The notes under the pieces: generated by a model | Database searches by the model: none | Seen by the model: the letters and a program-made list of their open reading frames with translations, nothing else | Told to the model about the DNA's origin: nothing | Source: Adineta ricciae | Lineage: Eukaryota > Rotifera > Eurotatoria > Adinetida > Adinetidae | Reading direction: 5' to 3' | Length of the DNA: 64,000 nucleotides | Assembly (NCBI GenBank): GCA_905250025.1 | Contig: CAJNOJ010000105.1 | Span: 273,808 to 337,807, forward strand | Shown: positions 46,739-57,799 of the stretch, piece by piece | Position numbering within the stretch: the stretch's first letter is position 1 | How the letters are laid out: each line of letters opens with the position of its first letter | Made by a program: the position numbers and the translations under genes

Positions 46739-47823
46739 GTAATCCAGATGCTGCGCACTTTGGTTGAGTACCACGTCTGATGCTGTTGTTTTGATCTGTA
46801 TAGATAAAAAAAATGAATATCTCTGTTTGATAATGATGTAAAAGACTAACTGAGATTTCACGATACCAAAATGTTCTCTTGGTTCTAAAAGAATCGGTTC
46901 TTGTTCGTATTGCATAGTTATATCCGTCGGTGCATTCTGATAATGTGAAAAATGAAAGAATTGTATGTGTAGAAGCTGAAACTATGGACGATGCTAGCGA
47001 ATACCTTTTGTTAATACACGTGAGTAAGTATCATAAATAACTCCAATTGATGTTGTTTTTGCTTTATTGAAAAAAAGAAGGCCATGTTTTCATCTTATGG
47101 CCAACAAGATTGTATAGTATGTAGATGCTGCAATGTCAAAGATATAAGTTCGGGCTTTTAATCCACCGATTGTTAACATCATAAAACGATCTTTTAGAGC
47201 AAACAGTAGATTTGATTTACTGCTGATCGTTAAATTGTCAGAAATCAAACGTTAAGCATTGCACACATCTACATAAAAGAGATGACTACTCCCACGTGTT
47301 CTATGGCGAATAAATAAATCACAGAAAAAGTCAATAGTTTTCCAGAGTAAATTGTCCGACGGACCTTAAGACGACAACCTTTTGCCATGATTTGTCATTC
47401 ATGACATCGTCACCAACTTCTTATGATGACGAAATCAACTGACTGGAGACTTGGTCATTACTTCTGTTTACTTGCACAAGCACTGTTTCGCTAAGCAAGT
47501 ATGCCTTTCGACAAAACCTTAATTCATCTTATCAGTCAAAGGTAAAAGCTATTCTCAGCATTGTGAATAGTTTTTTCTTTCTATATTTTGAGAAAGATCC
47601 AACAAACGTAGATACCATGTTTAAAATCAAACACCTTCATGTGTTTATTGAAAAACTTATCATCAGGGTTTTTCGTCGTTAAACTAGAGAAACACATCCC
47701 TTATCTATTGCAACGATGGTGAGAGTATAAAAACGCGAAAGAATAATACGGAATCATTGCATTTATTACTTGTTTATTAGTAAAACAAGGTAAGGATGAG
47801 ACAAGTCTTTAGTTTTTCTACCA
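46739..47823. promoter_or_regulatory. Divergent upstream region of the hydrolase and Ser-rich protein genes
   Basis: About 1 kb without a gene. A TATAAAA box is at 47726-47732, about 100 bp before the Ser-rich gene's original start position; the equivalent box in the other haplotype is at 63418-63424. A DNA stretch around 47039-47760 matches 62716-63470. Confidence 0.5.
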
Positions 47824-49230
47824 CTGACGCCTTCATCAGGTTCTTGCATATCCAACGGCTTCGCTGACAGTTCAACGCCACCCGATCCGAAAACAATTAA
47901 GAAATGTCGATGGCACACAGCTGGCATCATTCGATTTCATGTCAATCCGGAAACAAATCAAATCTATGAAGCACGACCCAGTCTACATGAACTCGAAATC
48001 ACCTTAGAATGTCTGCTCGACGAATCCCACAAACAGCAATTAGCTACACGGACCGAACAAATCTATGGATTGGAATTTACATCCGAAAACTTTGTCATCT
48101 GTCCGTTTCAAACATTTCTTGCACAACTAACAGTACCCATGGACGGCGTTCCGAAAACGTACTATGGTGTTTTGGTTGATAATAAAGAATTACATCCAAT
48201 GCGTATTATTTTCGAAATTAAGGATGTGAACGAAATCAATGAAATTTGTTCGAAACTTGATCACCCACGTGAACACGATATTGTTTTACGCTACGACTAC
48301 AGTTTAAGTGGAACGTCAACAGCCCGTGCTTCGCTGTCGATCAGTGCGGATGATTTAACTAGGATCGATTTCGAAAAACAAGTTTTTCGAAAGAGTGAAG
48401 CCGAGAGTATGCTCGCAAGTCGATCAGTGATGGACAAGATCACGGCTAACATTAGTAGTCTATTGAGAGTGGTTGAAGATATTGGCGTCGGCGGTTCATC
48501 ATTCGGACAAGATTTAATTCAGCAAGAAATCGCTAGAGCCATGTCGTCTAGTGGTTTCCAAAAGTTCAGCATGAATGATGTAATGCAAATGAAAAATAAC
48601 GATGTGGAAGTTAGCGATGATCTTAAAGCGAATATAATCAATTCAACATCATCAAGCGATTCAGATAGTTCATCGGCAAGTCAACATACTATTGATCAAT
48701 CGTCATCAGCCAATTCATCGGATATGTTACACGAGAAGAGCAATTCGAATCGTAATTCTGGTGGTCAATCAACTAGCTCATCGAGTAGTTTTGGATTGAA
48801 TGCAACCATTTGTGGGTTTGGTGGTGGATTCAACACGAGTAAATCGAACTCACAATCCACTAATTTCGACAGTTCCAATAGTTCTGCCAATAAAGATCAT
48901 GAAATACTATCTACCGAGCAATCCAATTTGAATGACAACTCCAGCAGCAATTCACGTTCGACTTCGAATACTAGAAGTGTAGAAGGTCAAATCACACAAG
49001 TGAAAAACATCGATGCGGCAATTATTCGTCGATCCGAGATATCGAAAGGTTTTACCATATCATTACAACGATATCATCATCAATTGGCGACAACAAGTAT
49101 CAAAGGTCGATTGACAACAAAGGCCGACACGGAAATGCTCGAAGAAATTCGAGCACGCGAACAGGCTGAACAAGAAAAACAAATGCGGAAAGAGCAAGAA
49201 GAAAGGAACGAGCAATTCTTCAAGGATTAG
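47824..49230 (+). CDS. Ser-rich cytosolic protein of unknown function, start codon lost in this haplotype
   Basis: The frame is open from a CTG at 47824 to a TAG at 49228-49230 (469 codons). In the other haplotype (63516) the same position is ATG, followed by some 30 codons that are deleted here; the deletions keep the frame. The first internal ATG in frame is near 48139. The protein has an N-terminal globular part (TYYGVLVDNKELHPMR, SKLDHPREHDIVLRYDYS), a region with SLLRVVEDIGVGGSSFG, a long Ser/Asn-rich low-complexity part (about 210-340) and a charged C-terminal coiled coil rich in Glu/Gln/Arg. I do not recognise the family. The stop codon sits exactly at a GTAATG splice donor. Reading one frame over joins smoothly to the calcium-sensor exons that follow, so the two may be one gene. 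Confidence 0.6.
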   Translation: MTPSSGSCISNGFADSSTPPDPKTIKKCRWHTAGIIRFHVNPETNQIYEARPSLHELEITLECLLDESHKQQLATRTEQIYGLEFTSENFVICPFQTFLAQLTVPMDGVPKTYYGVLVDNKELHPMRIIFEIKDVNEINEICSKLDHPREHDIVLRYDYSLSGTSTARASLSISADDLTRIDFEKQVFRKSEAESMLASRSVMDKITANISSLLRVVEDIGVGGSSFGQDLIQQEIARAMSSSGFQKFSMNDVMQMKNNDVEVSDDLKANIINSTSSSDSDSSSASQHTIDQSSSANSSDMLHEKSNSNRNSGGQSTSSSSSFGLNATICGFGGGFNTSKSNSQSTNFDSSNSSANKDHEILSTEQSNLNDNSSSNSRSTSNTRSVEGQITQVKNIDAAIIRRSEISKGFTISLQRYHHQLATTSIKGRLTTKADTEMLEEIRAREQAEQEKQMRKEQEERNEQFFKD

Positions 49231-49281
49231 GTAATGAACATTTTTGTCAAACAAATTACTGCTATAAGTTTTCTTTTTCAG

Positions 49282-51046
49282 AATTAACATCGCAACAAAT
49301 CGATGATTTATTGCATGAATTCGATAGTCTGGATGAAGATGAATTGAAAGAAATGCATGAAAACTTCATCGAGCTTTGGTAAGATCGCGAGTTAACGATA
49401 GTGTAGTTCACTGGTTTCTTTTCAGTCCTGACGGAAAAATGTCGCGAGACGTTTTTACGACATGCTTCCGAAAGTTATATCCAAAGTGAGTTCTTTTGAT
49501 TATACAGATGTTTGTTTTGATTCAGTTGTTCTGCAGTGGAAAGGTGAACAGTTATTGTCGTTACGCATATGCTATATTCGATTCGGATAATACTGGCGCA
49601 ATGAATTTTTCCGAGTACGTCAAAGCGATGCACGCACATGACTCAGACGATATCGACGAAAGTCTTAGTTTGGTATGCCGATTTTCCGTTGCGCAAATTC
49701 TCGAAAACTTTATTTTCTTAACAGACATTTAATGTGTTCGATTATGATAAATCAGGAAAAATTGATCAAAAAGAAATTATTCATATGCTCACAGCAACAG
49801 GTGACCTTCTTGGTCGGCCGATAGAAACGGCAAATGCCAAAGCGCTCGCGAAGAAAATCCTGGATACTTGTGATAAACAACGCAAAGGGAGCATTACACG
49901 AGATGAATTCATCAACGGGTAAACACGAAAGAAGCTTTGCAAATCTATCGTTTCCCAACGTACATACTTCTTCTAGCTGCAAGTATATCAAGGAGTACTA
50001 TCAGCTATTGATACCGAACTTCGAAAATGGTGAATATACATGTGTATTGACGAGAGACAAGTGATAAGAGAAAATTTTAAATTTTAGTATCCACAGCGCA
50101 CGATCCAAATTATGAAGGAGATCTAGAATACGGTAAAAAGTGTGGACATGGCACTTACACATGGCCTGACGGTCGTCGATACGAAGGAGAGTGGAAAGAT
50201 GATAAACAAAATGGAGAAGGTGTTTGTACCTGGCCCGATGGTAATGAATATGATGGGGACTGGAAAGATGATAAACGACATGGAGAAGGTGTTCATACCT
50301 GGCCCGATGGTCGCGAGTACGATGGAGACTGGGTAGACGATGTTAGAAGCGGAGAAGGCACCGAAACTTTGCCCAATGGTGATAGATTCGAAGGCGAATG
50401 GAAAAACGATAAGAAGAACGGTAAAGGTTTTTATACATGGTCGGATGGTCGCCGATATGAAGGACAATGGTACGATGATAAACAAGGTAGCGATGGTGTT
50501 TATACATGGCCTGATAAACGACAATACGAAGGTGAGATGAAAGATGATGAAAAAGATGGAAACGGTATCGAAATTTTACCCGATGGTACTCGCTATGAAG
50601 GTTCGTGGAGAAACAACAAGAAGAACGGAAATGGTGTCCTTACTATGACTGATGGCTACAAATACGAAGGACATTGGGAAAATAATACTAAGCATGGCGA
50701 AGGTACTGAGACAAAGGAGAATGGTGATCGATACGAAGGAGAATGGAAAGAAAATCGAAGAAATGGAAAAGGTGTCGAAAATCTAGCCAATGGAGATCGT
50801 TTCGATGGAAAATGGCAAAACGGTGAAAAACATGGGCAAGGTGTTCAAACATTTGCTAACGGTGCTAAATTCGAAGGACAATGGAAGAACGGCGAACGAC
50901 AAGCGGAAGGCCGTTTAACTTTAGTCAACGGTACCTACTATCAAGGACATATTGGCAATGATCATATTAAACAAGCAAGAAATAATCAAACTCCAGGCAT
51001 GCAATGCAACCAAACTCGATACACCTATACATATACTTATCAATGA
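49282..51046 (+). CDS. Neuronal-calcium-sensor-like EF-hand protein fused to MORN repeats
   Basis: Exons 49282-49378, 49426-49485, 49537-49672, 49725-49918, 49977-50029 and 50088-51046 fit with phases 2-2-0-2-1. The N-terminal ~200 aa resemble NCS/recoverin-type sensors (LTSQQIDDLLHEF start), with EF-hand loops DSDNTGAMNFSE and DYDKSGKIDQKE that look calcium-competent and a third degenerate loop. The C-terminal ~320 aa are 12 full MORN repeats plus a partial one (YEGEWKDDKQNGEGVCTWPD pattern, 23 residues). MORN repeats bind membranes or protein partners, so a calcium-regulated scaffold is inferred. The first exon is uncertain: the entering phase fits the end of the preceding Ser-rich gene read one base shifted (AILQGLELTSQQ), spliced over the 51-bp intron 49231-49281. 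Confidence 0.78.
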
Positions 51047-52458
51047 ACATTTTTTATAAGACTTATTCGCGTCTTTTGTAATTCGAATGATACTGTTCGA
51101 TTAGTGTTGCTTTTAGTTGACTGTTTAGAAATAAATATCGATATCGTTTTCATTGAGCTACACACCTTACAAATATTAATGGGTAAATATTTTATGGCAG
51201 AATATCTTTTACGACGCGATTATTTCAGTAAATTTAGTAATCATCACAATACTTGATTGTTAGACTAATAAATTCCCCATTATGTCATTCGATACTAAAG
51301 TCACAAGAGCCAGTACTTGTTCTACACTATAAAAATGCATAATGATTTGTGCATACACAAATGTCGTCTTTAATGGCACTGCATTTGATGAAGAAATGAA
51401 CTTTTATACGTTTTACTTAACAGTGTTAACGTCCTAGTGTCATACATGTATAGCTTCAAACTTGAATTCAACTATTCAATATCAACATAAGGGTGCGAGG
51501 TGCGTACGAAATAGTTGAATATTTGAATTCAACTTTCAAGTTTGACAGTGCTACTGTGGTCAAAGTGCAATGTTATCCAACACGTGACAGTTGTCGGTGG
51601 ATTTACAAGCACTTGTTACACATTTGTTAAACCAGAAATAGTATCATCTAGACTATAATTATTTGATCATCTTCACTACCGCTCGCTATCGCACGTGGAT
51701 GAACTCTTCGCCTGTTTCTGATTAATCGAGAAAGAAATTATAGACCTTGTCAACTGTTGAATTTCGATACTCTAATTGGCATTACCTTTGAGGAATAGCA
51801 CATTTTCCCGACTTCATTACTCGTAGTATTGATTGTGCTTATTAAGTCTGAATGGATATTATCATTTTTGAGTCAGCTATCTTCAATCATAAGACCCAAA
51901 TAGTAGGCCACCTCTTCTGTTTCCTGTTCTTATGGCGCGTAAAGTATGCGCATGACTGATTAATGATAATTATCTGAGCACTAATGTGTATGTGTGCTTG
52001 TCTTCCCGAAAAACATGTTATTCTTAATCAGTATGCTATTCTCATACAACATGAACACTTTTGCGAGTTTATTTGACTTATTTTGAGATATCAATGTCTA
52101 AACTACCATGAAGATGTTGAAAAGATCTTCTGCGTCTTTCAGATTTCTCTGTAATGTCGATATGTATGCAAGACAAACCTTTGAGACATGGTATTTTTAG
52201 ATCTCAAATCTAACGATACAACCAAATCATTGCGAAAGATGCCCCATAGCAGTACTTTAAAGAAAAGCTTCTTTTCTCTATAGGAAGTGCATTCGTTACG
52301 CTCGTGTCATGTGTCTGAGTGAGGGCGTCAAGAGAGTGAATTTTTTCTGCAAAACTTAGAAAAGATTTTCTTTTCAAACAACTTTGAACTCGCTCAGCAT
52401 GTCTCGCTTTGTTTCTTTCTCATAGTTTTCATCTACAAGACACTGAACAAGCACCGAT
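51047..52458. other. Long intergenic stretch; imperfect inverted repeat near 51445-51545
   Basis: No gene is recognised. Two arms of about 25-30 bp around TTGAATTCAACTATTCAA (about 51455-51482) and its imperfect complement (about 51510-51542) form a possible hairpin. The GPCR promoter should lie near the 3' end. Confidence 0.4.
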
Positions 52459-53620
52459 ATGAACTACAGTTTGCCGACGACGACTATTGATCCAGCTGTC
52501 GAAAGATTAAACACTGCTCGTATTGGAATACAGCGTTTTGGTCAGCCGATTCTTTTTACACTGGGCATGATAGGTTGTATTCTGAACATTGCCATCTTTC
52601 TCCGTTCTTCAATGCGCACAAATTCATGTGCTATTTATTTTCATGCAAGCTCATGGGCAAATCTGTCTTGTTTAACATGGGGCTTATTCGTTAGTATGAT
52701 GGGTTATTTTCTCAACTATAATCCATTGACATACATTTCTGTATACTGTAAAGTTCGTTATTACATACTGACTGCTTCTCAATTGGCAAGTCGTGCTTGT
52801 GTGGTTCTCGCATGTCTTGATCGGTTCTTACTTTGTTCACAATCAGTTGGACAACGATCATTTTGTCGACCGAACGTGGCATTCAAAGTTATGTTAGTAA
52901 CTGTTGCAAGCTGTGCTGTTCTATCGATTTATGTCCTTGTCGTTTATGATTCATTTCCGCAAGCACGCCAATGTACGACTTCAACAGCGGCGGGAAAAGT
53001 TATCGATACGACAGTTTTATTTTGCTTCAATTTTGGAACACCCGCTCTCCTCATGAGCACATTCAGTGGACTGATCATCTGGCGATTAAAGAGAAATTCA
53101 ACACGAGTGGGTCGACAAAGAGTAGGTGTTTCATGTATACCGCGACATTGCTTTCTTTGATGTATGAATTAGGTCCATGTACGTCATCGAGATCTTCAAC
53201 TTGCCGCTATGCTCATCGGACAAGTGATTCTATACATTGTGACAGCACTTCCATTTGTAAGCACATTCGTTTACCTGACAATAACGCAGTATGATCCACA
53301 ATCCAGCAAATCGGCATATCGAATTGCAGCGGAAAATTTAACTCTAACAGCAACGGGTAGTTTCGGTACATTTATATTCAATGCGGTAAGGAGTTGTGCT
53401 TTTGAAGGAATTTCTATTCCATTGCGTACTATTTTAGTTAACATTTTATGTTTATACACTGACAGCGCCAAGTTTTCGTCGTGAATTATTCAGACTAATC
53501 GTTCCGATATGCTGGATGAATCAATTTGTGGCAAGAGAACAAAGTCAGATGACTCGAACAAACCGAATTCACCCATCAATTCGAGACGCTTTGTCGATGA
53601 AATTTCCCGAACAAACCTAA
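52459..53620 (+). CDS. Rhodopsin-like G-protein-coupled receptor
   Basis: Exons 52459-53121, 53173-53385 and 53438-53620, all phase 0, give 352 aa. An N-terminal glycosylatable segment (MNYS) is followed by seven membrane segments: helix 1 (ILFTLGMIGCILNIAIF), helices 2-3 with the LDR motif in place of DRY (VVLACLDRFLLCS), helix 4, helix 5 (LFCFNFGTPALLMSTF), helix 6 (MLIGQVILYIVTALPF, lacking the usual CWxP) and helix 7 ending in SAPSFRRE-like TAPSFRREL. The basic third loop spans the first intron. From memory it matches the expanded rhodopsin-like chemoreceptor-type families of rotifers. The ligand is unknown; peptides or small odorants are possible. Confidence 0.78.
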
Positions 53621-53801
53621 ACGAATTTCTGTCAAAAGTATATCTATGTAATGTCTCGTTTTTCATCTATAATAAAATAATCGAGCATAATTGTCACTGC
53701 AATCTAAAGTTTGTCAAAGGTATGATTAATATAAATTGCTCTTAACTACGCGCAATTATAGGAAACATTTTTCTATCAGTGCACTTCTTTCCACATATCA
53801 A

Positions 53802-54824
53802 ATGAGTGTTTCGAACTCGAGTTTCGATCAAGAAAAATATTTTCTTCCTTCAACAATTCAGCTCATCGTATCGGTAACTGACAGAATAAGTTACAGTGTT
53901 TATGCAATTGCTGTTGTATTCAGTGTGCTGCAAACATTTCGGAGAAATCAAACTCTCGATCGTTTTCTGAGCTACGTGGTTCACGGATATTCCGATGGTA
54001 AATTCGACTCGAATCAAGTTTATTTTCGCAAACAAGTGATCACTTGCTATCGATACGATCAACGTTTTTCGTATATTCCGCATCCGAATCGATTGATGCT
54101 ATTCACAGTTGCTGTTCATGTACAGGTGCTTATGCTTATCGCAATCCGAACGCTATTTCTTCGGCAAAGCATCGCTATCAGCGATTGTGTGTCATTCGAC
54201 TTTCCACTTGATGTACTTCAATGTGATAATAATCAATCTCCATGTTCATCGAATGGAACCGAAAGTGTCGTCAAATGTACGTACTATTCATTCCAAACAA
54301 CGAATATCATCACGACAGTTACATCAGTAAGCACTTGGCATTACGCACTTCGTTATTGTGTAGTTAAATTGATTCGTTTTGCGCGTTGGAGCACATTTCG
54401 TGACGATGATCAACCAAGAAACCTCTGTTGTTGGCGAGCCACACCTTGTCGTTTACGTTGTATCATGTACGTCGATTATGCCGTGCTATGGATCTATTTA
54501 CTTGTCACGTGTATACTTGGTCTGGGGTGGAATAAAAGTCTTTATCAGTTACCATTTGACACATTTGGATCAGTTTGGGTACCGATAATTATAGCTGCAG
54601 ATCGGATATATACACTTAGTATGGCATTGATTCCTGAGTTGTTACAAAACTGGTTGGATGCCACAAGAAATGGCGAAGTGTTGCAAGTTTTGAAGGCGAA
54701 CGATTTGCTTCTGACGAATCTTGAGCCTCTCATTCAATTGACTTGGAAGGAAAGGTTGCCTCCGTCGGTAGCTACAGATAAACTAGCACACGATAGTGCT
54801 ACTGAACAAGAATCTTACATGTAA
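53802..54824 (+). CDS. Multi-pass membrane protein of unknown family
   Basis: A single-exon frame of 340 aa from the ATG at 53802; an upstream in-frame alternative codon at 53736 is less likely. Membrane segments are at about residues 18-42, 95-117, 180-205 (weaker), 240-262 and 278-300. A large extracellular-looking loop holds cysteines and N-glycosylation sites (QCDNNQSPCSSNGTES), and a short Cys-rich stretch (NLCCWRATPCRLRC) precedes helix 4. The C-terminus is hydrophilic. I do not recognise the family. It lies 182 bp after the GPCR gene in the same orientation. Confidence 0.6.
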   Translation: MSVSNSSFDQEKYFLPSTIQLIVSVTDRISYSVYAIAVVFSVLQTFRRNQTLDRFLSYVVHGYSDGKFDSNQVYFRKQVITCYRYDQRFSYIPHPNRLMLFTVAVHVQVLMLIAIRTLFLRQSIAISDCVSFDFPLDVLQCDNNQSPCSSNGTESVVKCTYYSFQTTNIITTVTSVSTWHYALRYCVVKLIRFARWSTFRDDDQPRNLCCWRATPCRLRCIMYVDYAVLWIYLLVTCILGLGWNKSLYQLPFDTFGSVWVPIIIAADRIYTLSMALIPELLQNWLDATRNGEVLQVLKANDLLLTNLEPLIQLTWKERLPPSVATDKLAHDSATEQESYM

Positions 54825-55209
54825 TTATTTTTTTACATAACTCAACTTCAGTTGACATCAACAAAGTTGTTTACCTATAGAGATCGTTTTTGTAAAGCGC
54901 GAAAAGGAAAACTTCAGTCGCTTTGAATCAGATATACTCAATTTGAATGTATTACTATGTAAAGAAACGATCAAAATAAAAAGAATCAGTACGCATGTTT
55001 ATAGAAAATTGGCCGACAAATGTCTCCATTAAATGGATATTTCAAGCAATAACAGAAGATTTTATATTTAAAATGAGCATAATTATAGCAGTGAGTGCGC
55101 AGATGCTTGTCCGACTGTTACCTGAAAGCACACATCAATCTCTGATGAATTATTATAAAGAAAAGAAAACCATTACTTAGAAGCCTTTCACTCCCCGATA
55201 GTTGGTTTG
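54825..55209. other. Intergenic
   Basis: A 61-codon frame at 54995-55180 has no supporting features. Nothing else is seen. Confidence 0.4.
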
Positions 55210-55700
55210 TTGTCGTTGTCGTTGTCGTTGACACTGCAGTTGTAACTGTTGTGGATGATGTCATAATTGCTGTTGATATTCCCACGTCTGCAAAGCAAAA
55301 TGTTCAGCAAATAGCTTCGCTTCTATTTATGTTAACGTAAAATACATACTGATCACAGTAACGCAATTTCTGTCGTCACTATCATTCGAAATACTACAGT
55401 TAGCCTAAACGACACTATTCAAGTGACGATCATGTTGCTAGTCTGGACATACGTAGTACGAACAAGTGAAATTGCCACGATCATCTCCAGCGTTGGCCAC
55501 ATACCAACATTTCAATCGCCCATCGTCTTGCAGAACACCCATATCAACACGCACATAATTCCTGGCATCTTTCTCTGGACATTCACATCCCGATACTTAA
55601 AAAGGATACATACACTGTTCTATATGCGAACATCTAGTAACGAACCAATACCCTCGTTTATATTGATAGCAGATATCAGGATAATTGCAATGGTGAAATA
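55210..55700 (-). pseudogene. Remnant of a secreted Cys-rich and Thr-rich gene
   Basis: On the minus strand, an extracellular-type Cys-rich segment (CNYPDICYQYKRGYW, CSHIEQC, CECPEKDARN, CWYVANAGDDRGNFTCSYYV) is interrupted by a frame change near 55600 and a stop near 55430. A Thr-run segment (about 55215-55270, TTTTTTTNQL) follows further downstream. The pieces resemble an extracellular Cys domain followed by a mucin-like stalk, similar in style to the gene at 57800-58458. I could not build an intact gene, so it is either decayed or its introns are misjudged. Confidence 0.35.
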
Positions 55701-56135
55701 TAAATAACTAGAAAACATTTGGAAATGAAGTTTCGTGGAAATGTGATAGTGTAGAATGTGCACAGAGAGTGTTGTTCTGAGTCATCTGTCTTTCAATTAG
55801 TGATATGTATGTGTACAGAGCGAGCAAATTTTTCTTTCAATTAATTAACTCTAATGGAAAAATCAACGAGAACAGTATATACAGAAGAATTGACAAAAGT
55901 TTCAACAGAATGCATCGAGTTACTTATACTTATGTACTTGCATCATAATTGAAAAGAACGTCCAACATCAACGTTTACGAAATAAGAGAGAACGAAAGAA
56001 CTGACATACTCATATCTTCACTCTTTTTACTTTCTCTACAGGAAAATTTCGCAATTACCATTTATTTTGAAATTACAACGCTTATATATATACCGTTATA
56101 TATAATTTTATTCTTCCTTTTTATCACAGTTCAAT
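55701..56135. promoter_or_regulatory. Upstream region of the RNA ligase gene, with an acceptor just before the start
   Basis: A pyrimidine-rich tract ending in an AG at 56128-56129 (TTTTTATCACAG) lies six bases before the ATG. This fits a 5'-leader intron acceptor or a spliced-leader trans-splicing site, which is known in bdelloid rotifers. The donor cannot be identified from sequence alone. Confidence 0.45.
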
Positions 56136-57401
56136 ATGGACACACTGTATAATGATTTGATGAATCTATGTTCTCAAGACGAAATCTTCTATTTCAAAGA
56201 CACTCGTTTACACGGTATAGACTACCGTATATTCAATCATCGCCTTTGCTCCTATGGACGATTCCAGACGCATCCGGCAGCTCGAAATTGTTGTGGAGTT
56301 ATGTTCAACATTACAAACACAAAATGTGCACAACTCGTTTCATTACCCTTAGAAAAAATTTTCGATTACGAAGAAGGTTTTGGTCAGAAGCAATTTCATG
56401 AACGTGGTCGACTCGGTGTTAAAATGGATAAAATGGACGGATCACTGATGACAACATTCTTACATGGTAGAGAATCGAAAGACCAAATACTTCGACTGAA
56501 ATCTAAACAATCATTAACATCGAATCAAGTTCAAGAAGCTATGCGTTTACTTAAAGGTAAGTTGGAACAAGAAGACTACTTTAGAAATCATGTATCTGGA
56601 TGATCTATTAATATTTTCTATTCAGGTGAATTCAAAACTGAACTAGAACGTTTAGTTTGTCTTAATTACACAGTCAATATGGAATACACAACGCCATCCA
56701 ATCATGTGTTTGTTGCTTACGCAGAACCTCAGCTGACTGTTCTATCTATTCGATGTCATGAAAACGGTGAAACTCTATTTGGTAATCGACTAAGAGATTT
56801 TCTACTCGAACGTCATTTTCTGACAATTGTGAATCGTCTCGTTCCTTTTCAAACCATTCCATCCAATGTCACACAAAAACAATTGCTTGAAGATACTTAC
56901 CAAGAAACGTTGTGCGAAGGTTATGTTGTGGAGATCATACATCCTGGAAGATCTTCGTACCTCGTCAAGATCAAAACACAAAAGTATTTTATGATTTATG
57001 GAGATCGTGGAACCGAAAATTCTCCGAGAGCATTATTCGAAGCGCTCATTTATGGAGATAAAGAACATTTAATAGATCTCTTCAAAGACGACATCACAAC
57101 ATTGGAAAGAATCGCAGACATGGAGCAACATATACGACCGAAATATCATCACATTATTCAGTTAGTTGAAGAGTTTTACTTATTGAACAAACATTCGTCG
57201 AAAAAAGATTTCGTACGCTCAGTCACCAATAGTGAACATATGAAGATTTATTTACCACTTTTGGTGAGATTATATAGTGGCGACGATAATGATTATAAAG
57301 GATTCGCGATGAAACATGCAAAAGATCTCTTCGGAGTAGGTGGTAAAATGTATCAAGACATGATAACGATGCATCAAGACAAAAATGGCGAGTATAAGTA
57401 A
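56136..57401 (+). CDS. T4 Rnl1-like RNA ligase
   Basis: Joins RNA ends (5'-phosphate to 3'-hydroxyl) through a lysyl-AMP intermediate. Exons 56136-56556 and 56626-57401 (69-bp intron, phase 1) give 398 aa, close to the 374 aa of T4 Rnl1. Motif I is KMDGSL (adenylated Lys) after the FDYEEGFGQ segment. Motif IV is EGYVVEI and motif V is VKIKTQKYFM. The C-terminal ~120 aa are helical, as in the tRNA-specificity domain of Rnl1. Rnl1 enzymes are typical of phages and scattered eukaryotes. A different nick-sealing RNA ligase from Adineta vaga has been described, so RNA repair enzymes of foreign origin are known in this group. A role in repairing RNA damage after desiccation is inference. Confidence 0.82.
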
Positions 57402-57799
57402 GAATAGTATTTTACGTGAGCATATCTTCACAATCAGATTAATCAATCGTTATAGGTCAAAGTGACAAAGAAATATATACGCTGGCGAAAATGTTTAAAC
57501 ACAAAACATGTTGTTACTGTTTTATTGTAAAAAGCCAGAATAACGTGAAGGAAAAGGTAAAGTACAAGTCAAGTGGACCTAAAAATATTATATGTCTATA
57601 TGATTGATCAATCAATGATGCCAGAATTAATGTCATGGATGTCTAGACATAAGTATGAGATAAAATGTATCTGCACAGGGTAATTCCAGAAGCCCATAGA
57701 TGAATATTTGATTGTATTTTACCTAAATGTACAAATAGAGAAATTTAACAGCTTTATAGAATCGAATTTTAAAGTCAGCATCTGAAGAGAATTAATGGA
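57402..57799. other. Intergenic between convergent genes
   Basis: No gene recognised between the RNA ligase stop and the Thr-rich gene's stop. Confidence 0.45.

Noticed and set aside
55423-55707. 94-codon plus-strand ORF
   Set aside because: Antisense to the Cys-rich extracellular segment, which shows regular cysteine spacing on the minus strand.
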